Below, piece after piece: positions 49,297 through 61,354 of a stretch of DNA of 64,000 bases. Every line of letters begins with the position of its first letter. Within the stretch, counting starts at the first letter, position 1. Made by a program: the position numbers and the translations under genes. Origin of the DNA: Arabidopsis thaliana (lineage: Eukaryota > Streptophyta > Magnoliopsida > Brassicales > Brassicaceae); NCBI RefSeq assembly GCF_000001735.4, contig NC_003070.9, positions 24,475,971-24,539,970 on the forward strand, written 5' to 3'. The notes beneath the pieces are model-generated. The model saw only the letters and a program-made list of their open reading frames with translations. It made no database searches and had not been told where the DNA came from.

Positions 49297-52200
49297 TCAT
49301 ATTTCAGCATCATACTTGTTATAGACCAAAACCTGCTTCTCTTCCCACCATCTTTGTGCTTCCTTCTCTGAAAACCTCTTCCGACTGCAACCAAAGTTAG
49401 AAACCAATCATATAAATACTTAAGCGTACTTCAAACTATATAAACACTTAAAAGCACATTAACATTTTTTTACCTAAACCGTACGCGTTTAAGCGTCTTC
49501 TGACCGCAAGGCAAGGCCGTGAAAGTTATATATACACCGGGCTCGTATTGCTCAACTTGTTCTGCTGACGAGTCTTGTGTTTCGTTTTGGAGATACCCTG
49601 TTCTTGTGATGGCTGGCGATGCATCTACTAATAGCTTAATGTTGCTGTCACGGTTCGAGGATTTCGTGACACATTTCTCTACATGTTGTTTGGTTTCGTG
49701 TTGTGAACGAGCTGTGGTGATTGGTGTGAGGTATGGAATGGACATTGAGTCATCAAAGATTGGTGAGACTTGAGAAGGATTGCATGCAATGCCGGTCTTC
49801 AGAGGATTACTCGGTTTCTCTTTATTCGCTTGGAGCTGCAAGCAAAGATACCGTGAAAATGTCGGTCACATAACAAACCAAAAACAGAAAGATTAAAAAA
49901 AACTATGTATCTTTTACCTTCGATGCCAAGGCTTTTATTATCTCTTTAGCAGCTTTCGATTTCTCTGCTTCTTCTTTAGCAACTTCCCATGTCTTGTCGA
50001 GCTCTTGTTGACATTCTTCCATCTTCTCATTGCCAAGTTCACACTGCCTCTGGAGATTTTTTATCTACATGTTCATAAAAATGTATCTTTAGTGTCTAAT
50101 GTGTTACTATTGTTACAGGTAAGAAAACAAAAAGAAGTAGTTTAATTACCACGGCTTTTAGCCTTTCGATTTCTTCGGTTAAGATCTTATTCGACTCAGA
50201 CGAGGTTGAAATCTTCGTTGAAGATGTTCGCCTTGCTGAGACTGAAAGATTCAAAGAAGAACTTGTCGAAATCTTATCGAAACGAAACAGAGAAGGACCA
50301 GAGACTTGTCCCCATCGAGGCTGTCCATCCGAAGATCGATTAGCTTGTGGAAGATTCTGCATCTCATTCTCTGATTGTTTTTCTGTCAAATCCTCAGATA
50401 CTCTTCGTGTAACCATCTGCATCCTCGGAGTGTGATTATCCATCTTAACATTTCTTGAAAACTCTGTTATACTCCATAGATGATCAAAGCAAGAATCGCA
50501 AACCCGAGAAAGCTTGCTTTTATTCGGTGCTAACGAAGCATTTACCGCTTTCTTGCTACTACATGCATTGCAAAACAATAGACCACAGTTGTAACAGTTA
50601 TGCTTTCTCCTTGTGAATCCAAAAGCTGATTTGCAAGAACTACAAGCGGTTTGATCATTCAAAGAGATCTCTTTGTGTAAACAGATCGCAGCCGTCAAAT
50701 TCAACCCGCAAGCTATACTTTCTACCAACCTATCACCTAAAGGCTCAACAAGAACAGGAGAGTTTCTATCTCTAACGTCACCTAAACCAAGTTGTCCATT
50801 CATGCCTTTTCCCCAAGTATAAACATTTCCAAATGAAGTTAGAACAGCTACATGATGTGAACCTGAAGCAATATCCTTGACAAATTGTCGTGTTAGATTG
50901 CCTAAAACAACATTTACCGACTTATCCTTTGCCCGCGGACATCCTAACTGTCCGTGGATCGAGCTTCCCATTGTATAAACCGTTCCTGAAATGCTTAAAG
51001 CAACAGTTAAAGTCCATCCACAAGAGACTTTTATGAAATCATGATCAATGAGTTCAGTAACACAAGTTGGCACAAGCTTTCTCTTGCTATCAGCATGTCC
51101 TAACCGTCCTTTATCGCCATCTCCCCAAGTAAACAGCTTTCCACAACTCTTGGCGTTGTAGAATTTCCGGTCGTTCGCGGTTTCCACTATAGCAGCCGTG
51201 TGCCACGGTCCACAAGAGACAGATATGACCTTCATGCGTCTCAAAGACTCAACTTCTTTCGGCTTTGTAACACTCTCAAGACTCCCATGTCCAAGAACTC
51301 CAAAAGTTCCACTACCATAAGTGAAAAGCTGACCAGAACTAGTCACAATTGCCGTGTGCCACGCGCCACAAGCAACACTTAAAACAGTCAAAGATCCGCC
51401 AAGAACATCGGATATCTTCCGAGTCAAGAACTGGCTTCCTGACTGTTCAATGGTTCCACCATCAATTCCCCATAAATACAGCTCACCAGATTCCGTAACA
51501 GCACACGTTTGATGATCACTACAAGCCACTGATCGAACTGCAACATCCTCAAGAGACTCAACGCGTTTCGGATGGTCGATATCGATGTTAACTTTAAGTC
51601 CAAGCTTCCCACTATTTCCATTCCCCCAACAAAACACTTCACCTTGTCTTGTAACCAACGCAGCATGTTTTGCACCTAGAGATATACTCTGTACATCAAA
51701 CATCGTAGCAGATTCCAAAAGCTTAGGAGACAACGCATCGTTCTGATTCTTCGATCCATCGATAAGACCCGTTATAGCTCCCCATATCATAATGTCCTTA
51801 AGGACATTGGATCTTGTAACCGGCTGTGTTATGATAGAAAGAGGAGGAGAAGCAGCAAATCTTTGTGATGAAAACCTGCAAAGTTCTGAACCTGTACTAC
51901 GATCACAATCCGAGTTCCTGAAATCATAATCTGTTTCATAGTAAGAAGAAACTGGACCCAAGGCATCAGATTCAGCAAAACTATCTGAAGAACATGACAA
52001 CCCGTTCGACAAACACCGCTCTTCAAGTAACGTCGATGGACTTCCACATAAGCTACGTATCTTCAAGAACATAACAAGATACATCAAGAAATCGAAAACA
52101 ATATATAAATGGTTAAAGAAAGTGTCTTTTAGTTACCTGAGTGACGTCAGGAGTCTCTTCAAGAAGTCCAAGATTCTGTTTCCTTCGCATAAAACCCGCA

Positions 52201-53234
52201 GGACTATTGATGCAACTTTGAGCTCCCCTACTACTCCGATGATTCACAGAGTTTCTAATGTTATGATGCTTTGTTATCACAGCTCTAAGACCTTTAAACC
52301 ATGAGTCTGCTTGTGCTTTATCCTTACATATCTACATCACCAACAATATATTCACCATTTATCAAATCTCCTAATCTTGAAAACTATTTGTTCAAACATT
52401 ATAACTAAAGCTTACGAGATCAAGAGTGTGTTCTCCATTTGCATAAATGAGTGAAAAAGACTGTTCCTTTCGATCAGATTGTGCTTGTTTCTGAAAGTTT
52501 GGCTAAGAACAAAATGAAACACTTTTCATCATCAACGTCTTCAACTAGAGACTATTTAGTGAGCCAAAAGGAATATATACATACTGTGATTTGTCCGCGA
52601 ACAATCGTTATAACAGAACTCAATCTCAATTGTCTCTCCTCTTCTCCTGAGTACCAAATCAAGTACTTCTCATCCTTCATAAGACCAAAAGAACACAACT
52701 TTACTAAAACCCTTGAAAGATAAATGATTGAAAGATCAAAAGAAACTTACCATTGAGAGTTTAAAAGGACAAAACTTTGGGTTTCCTCTTCTTCGACATT
52801 TCAAAAGCTGTGCACCTTTCTTCAAAGCCAAGATTGCCTACAAGAAAATAACGATCACTAATCATCTCTAAATCCAGAAAGATCTTGAATTCTATGACAG
52901 ATCTCTAAACCATTTAAAACTAACTATGAACAGAGTGATTCTAATGTGTTTCACAGAACAGAGATTTCATTTGAGGAAAAAACAAAACACACAACAATGT
53001 TTGAAGATGAGAGAAGTGGTAATGGAATGAACAGTAATCACTGTCGAGGCTAAAACTGGAAATTTTCAAGAAATGCATCAATTTCTTGATTTTCTATAAC
53101 CAAAACAGAGCAAAACAGAGTGTGAAACAAGAATCTGTAAAACAGAGGAGAAACAAAAATTGAGTAACATAAATCAAAACCTGTTCATCAGTTCTATCAC
53201 GAGGCACTGTAACTGAGATTTGTTGTTCGCCCAT
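49297..53234 (-). CDS. PH-RCC1-FYVE-BRX protein (PRAF family)
   Basis: Nine exons: 53234-53181, 52837-52751, 52674-52585, 52490-52416, 52331-52137, 52060-50150, 50064-49918, 49835-49474 and 49384-49297. They make 3009 nt, or 1002 aa, all in phase. Domains in order are an N-terminal PH domain spread over exons 1-5, then RCC1 repeats in the large exon (repeated WGxGxxGxLG units such as YTWGKGMNGQLGLG). A FYVE zinc finger follows with four CxxC pairs, including CYNCG and CSSCKSAFG. After it come a coiled coil (EKMEECQQELDKTWEVAKEEAEKSK) and a C-terminal BRX domain ending RWWEEKQVLVYNKYD. Family members bind phosphoinositides and can act as Rab GEFs. In the FYVE core, RRKHNCYNCG replaces the usual R(R/K)HHCR, the plant PRAF variant. 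Corresponds to At1g65920. Confidence 0.92.
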
Positions 53235-56200
53235 AACTTTGTCAGAGAAGAAGAAGAAGAAGAAGATTGGTGTCTCTATAAACAATTTGTTTGGAATTTA
53301 GAGGAATGTGAAACAAATTTGTGTACTCTCTCTCTCTCTCAGCTCGTATTTATGTTCTTATAAAAAAACATGATTTTTTTAAGCTAAGTAGCTAAAACAG
53401 TGTAATAGTATAAACGTACAATTTAATACTTTTATTTCTTTAAATAACCAAAAAAAAATCAAGATTCTCGCTCCCAACGTTTATGCCACCGAGTTTGCTA
53501 AATTTATTTTGTTCGCTGTTTTTTTGGTTCAAAATTTAAAATTTTTGATAGCTTAATAAATCGATTAAGTTTAAACACAATTAATTCACCAGTTCAAAAA
53601 AATTGTGAGAGTAATGTCAAATAAAAGTATCAAATCTATTCTTTTTCAAGAAAAGTTTAATTTATTGTAACGGAAAAAAAAAATAAGTTACTCTTGTTTC
53701 AATAGAGTCATACATATTTTTTTGTAAAAGTGTAATGATTTTTTTGTGATTTGAATATTATTTTAAGATTATTATACTTTAAAACTGATTAAGCTTTCAA
53801 ACTTAAAAAGATTTATAATCACATCATTTTTGTTTACTATGCTATGTTTTTATTTTCCCACAACATGTACTAACTATTCTATATTTTAAAATATCATGTT
53901 TAATTAAATATGCTAAAGTGATATTAAACTATGTAATTAAGTACCTAATTTTGTTTCCAAAATTTAGACAATTTTTTTTGTCGGCTTTGAGTGTATTTTT
54001 ATTTAAGAAAGTCAAATTTCTTGTCAGTATAATTTTGGACTGCATATTTAAAAAGTATCTTACATTGTATAAGAAAACATTTTATAAGAAAATATATTAA
54101 ATAAATGTTGAACCATATATGTTGTGTTATAGTGATTTGCATTAATGACTGTCGATGTGTATCTATATATCTGAATTCAAGTCTTTAAAATTCTGTGTTT
54201 GGTGATGTATAAGTATTTAAATAGTGAGTCATTTAGTTATATACTGTACATACTTAAAACTAATTTTATCTCATTAAGACAAACACAAGAGAGTAAGAAG
54301 GTTGCACGTGTGCATAAAACCACATGGGTTACTTTCAATTTTTTCCATAATTATTACTCTTTTTCTTCTTCAATTATTAGTTTCTCTTTTTTATTTTTCT
54401 TTCTTTTTCGCAATTATTAGTTTCTTACTGGTTGCTTCTCTATTTTTTGTCCTTTTCATATTTCTTTATTTTTTACTTTTGTTATTTTTCCATTTAGACA
54501 ACTGGCATCAAGACAAGAGTAGGACACAAACCCAACATTGTCAACCTCTTTTGTAAGAAACAAAGCAAACACATACAAACTCTAACGTATATTGCATATG
54601 TTAGATTTTAGCTAAAAAGTAAAGTTGTAACTTTGTGATTTCGTGCGGGCCGAAAAATTCGAATAAAAGTGAAAAAAATTTTGACGTAATCATGATTTCA
54701 GCTAGTGTCAAAAAGCAAACTCTTGATATGAGATGTTTCAAGGATGGAAATAATCTTGATATTATTTTTTATTCAATGCATCATGCATGGTTTTTATTGT
54801 CGACAAATTCTTGCATGATTGTATTTCTAACTTAATAATAGTTTGGTTTTGGAAGAAGATAACGTTAGTGAAATCAATAATTAGATGTGACATATATATC
54901 ATAATTACTTAATAAAATAGTGTGATACCGTGTAAAATAGCGTATTATCGGAAAAAATCTAAAACCTGTGCAGAATCTATATTATGTAACGGGTCATCAT
55001 ATACAATAAAGTGTTTGCATAAGTTTTTCTTTTGTTTTCGTTTTTATTTATAAGTATGAGTTATGAGTCTTATGACTTATGCGTAGAGATGTTTTTAGCC
55101 AGAGCTTTTTTTCTTTAATTTACATAAATGGTTTAGGGGATGTTGTACCAAATCCCGAGCTTTAGTTCTGACAGTCGGAGGAGGTTAGTTGCAAAAAGTA
55201 TGAATATTTTATCATCCCTGACTCAAAGAACACATGTGCCGCAAACTCAAGAATTTCGTGGTCACAAAAGAGATCTTCTAATGTATTATAATGATAGAAA
55301 TTAGGTGGTCATTTTTGTACCAGATAAACTAGTCTTGTTAACCTACGCAAAACAGTCAATGACCGCATCGTATGAGTATCTAATGTTTGAAAAAAAAAGT
55401 AGCTACCACTGCCTTTAGTTTGTCATTTAAATAACATTGGAAAAGGATAATCGATTTCTTATTGACGTTGCTAGATATACGTCCATTGGCTTTCTTTTTT
55501 TCGGTTTTCATGTTTAAAAAGTTGAGGATCATTGCCGACCAAGTTTTGGCTATGTAAAGGTTCCATCAGCGTTATCTAAGGCCTTTTTTTAGAAACTACC
55601 AATTGGAGATATCTTTCTTTCAATCTGCAGTTTAATTTAGTTCACCAAATCATCAAAGATAGTCCAAAGATGGGATTCCAAAAGAGCAAGGGTCCCTGTG
55701 ATTTATATATGTACTTTGCAAAGGATTAGCTGTTTCTTCTTTTGTTATTTGATGTTTGTATTCTGTCTTATAACTTTTTTTTATTAATAATGTCAATTAT
55801 AAGCTAAAAGGAAGCTCACAAATAAATGTTTTCACCAAATCATGGGATGTAGATTATCCAAAACAAGCTAGCATGGTGCATTCACTTTCATTATATCGAA
55901 TTAACAATATAAGAAATACAAGGGCCTCTGTGATATCATATCTACTTTGCAAAATGGATTCACTGGTTATCCTTTTGTTATTTGATGTTTTTCTGTCTTA
56001 CAAAAATGTGTAGTTTTCAATTCTTCTAAACATTTTTTAAAATAAGTTGGATTATACGTTTTCTTAAAAGTATATTTCTAGTTAATAAATTATTACCCTT
56101 GGCATTAGTCGGAAAGCATTCCAAACTCAGGACAGACAGTGTGGTGGTCCTTCGGGGAGAAGTCCACTCTGAAATACTTCGGTCTGTTTCTACCGAAACT

Positions 56201-57327
56201 TACCGGATCAGCCGATAGTATTTATCAACAACAAAAAAAGTTAATAAATTATTTATTGATATAAGTATAAGTTAATTAGTTTAAGCACATGGACGGACCC
56301 ATCGCACTAACTAAACTTGACAGTCTCTTGGAAACGACCTCATACATTGAACCGAGCGTGGAACGTACGTATATACGTGCATATGACGAACACACATGCC
56401 CATGCATCCTCGAACACGCACCTCTATATAAACATGTTTAATATAGATCGATGGCTGTCTGTACTTGGATATGCTAAAAGAAAATGACTAATATAGTTTG
56501 GTGTTTGAAAACCTTTTATCCCATGAAAACGTGAGCCGTTCATGTATGTAAACAACTTTAAACAATGATCAAATTAACAAAAGAATTATAGTTACCCGGC
56601 GACGGGAGATCAATAATTTAGTATGTTTAGGCCTATGACCCAAAGAGATTATGGATCGAAGGATCTTGATTACATAAAATTAAATTATATTGGCATTCTA
56701 AAATTACCACACTTTTTTCTTTCCTAACGTGTGGTTTATGAAGTTTTTTTTTTTAATTATTTGCCAAACAATTCGTAAACCGTTGAAAAAATCATAAATT
56801 TCCTAAAGTCTTCATTGTAATTAGATTTTTATATGTTTTTTTTTTTTTTTTTGTATATTCAATCATAATTAAATGTTCTCATTTTGGCCAATGATTTATC
56901 GGCTACTAATAATATTATAGCAATTGTTTATCATTTGCTTTGTCCGGATTCAGATCCATCAGACTTGATTATGAATGACAAGATTCATAAGAGTTCACGA
57001 ACTTAGACAGAGTACATACAGCCAATGCTATGCATCTGTTTTTGTCTCGAACACAGATATAAAATTAAAAAGCTAAACCAAAATTGTTAGATTTGTTGAT
57101 TGATTGGTTTAGATAGAAAATCACGATAGTATTTGAAGAAGATATGATTGGTTAGTGGGCATAAGATTTGATTCGTTAAATTCAGTTTCTTGGGTCCCAA
57201 TTATAAAAGAAAAAACATTTGCCTTTGTCATTTTTGTAATTGAGCATCAATTATTGCGGTGATAACATTCATGATTGTAAAATTATAGTATAGGGAGAAT
57301 ATCACGTATATAATAAAAATTCAAACT
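53235..57327. other. Gene-poor AT-rich region, left part
   Basis: 53,235-53,345 is the leader of the RCC1-FYVE gene with a (CT)n run at about 53,326-53,340. 53.4-55.1 kb is low complexity with poly-T driven open frames. 55,640-56,010 shows a degenerate direct repeat (see findings). 56,095-56,215 is a GC-richer patch containing GGACAGACAGTGTGGTGG, perhaps transposon debris. I see no gene. Confidence 0.5.
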
Positions 57328-58457
57328 TCTACATATATAGTATTAATTAATTATATGAACCTACATATACATTTTTGCAACCATTTTAGCAAATAAATCC
57401 TCTACTTGACACTTATTTACAATGGCATGCCATTGACATTAATTATTTTTTCCTTAATTATTTGATTTGATTTTTAATTCTTGATTTAATATAATAATCA
57501 CATTATTCATTCAAATTTAATCCAAACATCAAACTTTAAATCAAATCCCTTAAAATTAGCTACACACAATTATTTAAATGATTATTAATATTATACTTTA
57601 TTAAAAGGTAAATATTGTAATTATTTAAAGTTTATAAAACGTTTATAATATTTAAGGGAAAAACGTTTATAATATTTATAAAATACAAAACTATATGTTA
57701 CATATAGAGAAATATTTTAAATGTGAAATCTATAAAAATTAAATAACTATTTGAAAGACACCTTTTAAATTTGTTTGAATTAAAATTTTTTTAATAAAAA
57801 TATTATTTAAACAAAAAATTTAAAAAATAATGTTTAATTTCACCGAACAGGATTAGATGGTATGACGGGTTTAGAATATTAAAATATATGAATTTTATAA
57901 ATTATAACAATTAAATAACCATTTAAAATAAAAATTTTGAAATTGATTTGAATTATATATTTTTAAAATTAACGTATTTTTAAAACAACAATAATAAAAT
58001 AATATTTAATTTTATTGTACGGGGTTAGATGGTAGAAGGGTTTGAGTCGATAGTAATATGAGACAGTATACCTAGGATGAAATCAATTAAATATGTTTAA
58101 TTTCATTGAACAGAATTAGATGGTAAGACGGGTTTGAGTTTATAATAATACGACACGTTATACAACGGGTGAAATCCTATAAATAACAATTAAAATACAA
58201 TGATATCATTTAAAATATATGACAAAAGAAACAATCTTAACAAAAATCATATATAATTTAAAATTTAAAATTTTAAAAATCGACTTATGGTGTATTCCAT
58301 GATAAAATCAAGAGATTGTACAATATATAGAAATAGGATTATATATTTATAAAATACAAAACAATATATTACATATAGATAATTTATAAAATAATATATT
58401 TTTAGTTATTTTAAATAAAATAAATAATCCCTCGGTGTACCGCGGGTTAAAATCTAA
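57328..58457 (+). mobile_element. Non-autonomous Helitron remnant (ATREP-like)
   Basis: The 3' end carries the classic Helitron signature. A GC-rich hairpin (CCCTCGGTGTACCGCGGG, 58,432-58,446 approximately; one arm mutated) is followed by TTAAAATCTAA, a CTRR end, and a T immediately after. The proposed 5' end, TCTACATATATAGTAT at 57,328, resembles the TCTAC start of Arabidopsis ATREP elements. Inside, a motif with GAxxAGATTAGATGG and GACGGGTTTGAG recurs three times (about 57,850, 58,020 and 58,110). It has no Rep/helicase coding, hence non-autonomous. The 5' boundary is less certain than the 3' end. Confidence 0.68.
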
Positions 58458-61243
58458 TGTATATTATAGTTGAGACTTAAATACATTAGGGTGGGTTAAT
58501 ACCAAACCCTAAGATTTTAGGCCACATGCCATACTTAATTATCCTACTTACTTCTTTTAAGGTTTTATGAAGACGCTTTGGAACTTGATCTATTTGCTTT
58601 CCGTCTTTTATTTGTGATTACATATTTTCCTAGCAATCGAGACGAGAGCCTTGTGTTGCTTATTTCAAAAGCTAAACTCTAAACTCTACAAACAAAACTT
58701 TAAACCATACATTTTTTAAGTAAATTATAAACCAAAATGGTGTATTTACATAATGTGTAGTCTATGTTTATGTGGAACAATACGTTTAATTCAATATCAC
58801 ATGTCTATTTATCGAGTAATATTTGTTTGTTTTTTAATAAACAAATCAGACATGCGGAAAAAATCTATAGTTTTTTTTTCATTAGTCATGCGAGTTTAAT
58901 CAATTTTGTTAAAGATATATAAAGAAATGAAAGGGATATAAAATTTACTTTACTTAGAAAAAAGAGAATGAGAAAAATAAATGATGACATGAAGTAATTA
59001 ATTTATCTTGTCTCACTAAGGAAAAATATGTCCATTTTCAAAAATTAATAAAGAAATTTGATATAGTTATATAATTTTTTCACTAAAGCATTGTCATTTC
59101 TCCATATTCCTCTATGAATAATGGAGGAAGAAAATAGTATACTGAAAGAGTTTTTTTAAAAATAGTATATTCATCCTTTACCAGACAAAGGTAATATTTC
59201 TAGCTTTGTGAAGACCTTAAACCACTTATCGCTATATATTGTGGTAGTTGATATAATCTTGTTTTGTTTCGGTTTAAATTGCTATTGAACAAATAACCCA
59301 TACATAAATATATAAATGTTATGCGAAAAAATCAATTATAAGTATACATGGGAATGAAATCAAATCTGCTTATATGTGACTTTGTATTTAACTAGTCGGA
59401 GACAAGTCAGAGAAGTGCTTTCTACCATGTCTCTTAATGTTTGTCAATTAGGTCATACCACAATGTCTTGTTTTCATTATCCATGTCCATGTGGCATTTA
59501 TAATAGCTGAATAAATCATAAATAAATCCAATTTTATGGGCATGGATATGGCTATAAGTAACTTAGAAGTATCGAAAGTCCAAACCAGATCTCATTATGA
59601 TATATTGTTTAAGATTTTTGTGAAACAATTGTATTTTAGTAATCAACTACTTAACCTCATTGATGCATCTCGCTACCATGCAGATTATGGTACTAACACA
59701 AATGACTACACTAAATTTACTTGTCAACTAAAGCAATTCCTAAAGATAGTAAAGAGAGAACTATATACAAAATGTTTCCAGACAAAGACATGCAGTGTAC
59801 TGATTTGAGTTACTTTTTAAGACTTCCTTTAGTTGTTGACTAGGACATATTTTTAGCTAAAAGATATTTCTTTCAATACTAAAAATATTTTGCCCATATT
59901 TTTAGTATTTAACGTAAACATGAAATCTTACACTACTTTGTATCGTGTAGTTCCACTGAAGAGTATACTCATTTTTCTTCACATTTAATTTTTTTTTTGT
60001 AGATTAGTATTATTTCTCACCGACCTTTGTAGATTTACAAACAGCTGTTCTTTAAAACTAAAGAAAACATAAATGTTTTGGCCACCCAAATTTCCAAATT
60101 TTATCTATCTCAAGTTTCAACAATATTTCAATGTAGACGTAACTGTCAACCACTTTGAAATGTAAGTAACAGGTGTCAGTGAGAATATTGTGTCGCAAAT
60201 GTCAAATAAATGAATACGTAATAGTTAAAGATTCATTTGATCGGGGCTTACTAGTTTAGTAGGACCCTTACAATAAATTAGATAAAATCATTTATGTGAC
60301 CGCTAAAAATTATACGTGGGAGAGGATTTTTTTTGTATAAAGATGGGCAAAAGTAGGGTATGCATTGTTCATATAGTGTTCCCTTTAGACTAAGAAACAT
60401 ACACACAAGTCACAAGGCCATGTTCTTTGTTAGGTGTTATATTATCCGAGGATGTGAAAATACGAGATGTCGGGATTTATAATTCCCCTAATGAATCCAA
60501 AACTTTATGTATAGTTTACTGTTCGGAGTTTATTGAATGTCGTATTTATCTAATTTTCTGAACCAATTCTTAACGAATCCAAACGTATACCTTATAACCA
60601 ATACGGTCCACATGTCGTTTAGGTTACTACATTATTAGAACGTAACTTACACAAAGAAAATCGAAAACAAAAAAGAAACTTGCATGATTACGAAGTTGGC
60701 AGTGAATTCTTGTGGTTAGCGTAATAGCGTGATCCACCATGCCCCCTACTTTGAGCATGATGGATCACATTAAACCGACGCTGAAAGAAATTTAACGGCT
60801 AAGCCGACGTCGAAGGAAATTATGGACCATGCGTCAAAATTTGTTTGGGAGCATAATCACAAAAAGAAAAGGAGAATCGTAAGAATTCTGACCGAAAAAT
60901 ATTTTAAGGGGGTCACTCCATGAAATTCAAAGATTTTGAATTCTTTCTCCAAGAACAAACCGGGAAAAACTCGAATCTATCTACCAATTAAACCAAAACA
61001 CTATCGACAATTGCAATATATGCCCATATTTGGGATTTTATTTTACATATCAGCAACCAAAAATAGGGGTTCTGCACAAAATGCAACTTAGTTTTTTGTT
61101 AATGGACACCCATTCCCCAAATCCTCTTTTTTGGAAGACTTTTTATGGACCCATTGCCCAAATGTTCTCGGATGCAAACAGATCTTTACCATAACTTAGA
61201 AGGCTTTCCTACTAATATCCAACATATCCTTTTTGCTTACGAG
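58458..61243. other. Gene-poor region between Helitron and 61.2 kb
   Basis: AT-rich DNA without a supported gene. A 90-aa open frame at 59,536-59,808 has no domain or intron signals that I recognise. A short hairpin is at 60,729-60,768. Confidence 0.5.
60729..60768. repeat. Short inverted repeat (13-bp arms, one mismatch)
   Basis: GTGATCCACCATG (60,729-60,741) pairs with CATGATGGATCAC (60,756-60,768) with one mismatch across a 14-nt loop. It lies in a locally GC-richer segment that also has a direct repeat of CCGACG(C/T)(T/C)GAA(A/G)GAAAT around 60,775-60,822. Decayed transposon end or hairpin transcript; not resolved. Confidence 0.55.
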
Positions 61244-61354
61244 ATATATGGAGTGGGCCACTTGTTTGGGCTCAAAATATATATAGAGTAAAACCAATAA
61301 GGCTATGTGTGAGATGATTGAAGAAATAGCTTACTAGTGGCCCACTCCATATAT
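61244..61354. repeat. Perfect 19-bp inverted repeat around a 73-nt spacer
   Basis: ATATATGGAGTGGGCCACT (61,244-61,262) is the exact reverse complement of 61,336-61,354. Both arms contain TGGGCC/GGCCCA, the site II (TCP-binding) core common in plant promoters. No gene start is evident beside it. Confidence 0.75.

Noticed and set aside
49519..49773. 84-aa plus-strand frame in the last large exon of the RCC1-FYVE gene
   Set aside because: It is the antisense shadow of a coding exon that is in phase with its neighbours.
54199..54556. Overlapping Phe/Ser/Leu-rich open frames that look like membrane proteins
   Set aside because: Low-complexity pyrimidine DNA gives artificial hydrophobic translations. 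No start context or conserved residues.
57300..58460. Repeated GATTAGATGG motif as a possible regulatory array
   Set aside because: The three copies lie inside a segment with Helitron-type ends, so transposon-internal repetition explains them better.
59536..59808. 90-aa plus-strand open frame in the 53-63 kb desert
   Set aside because: No domain, no promoter-like sequence, and AT-rich flanks. Length alone is not enough in this composition.
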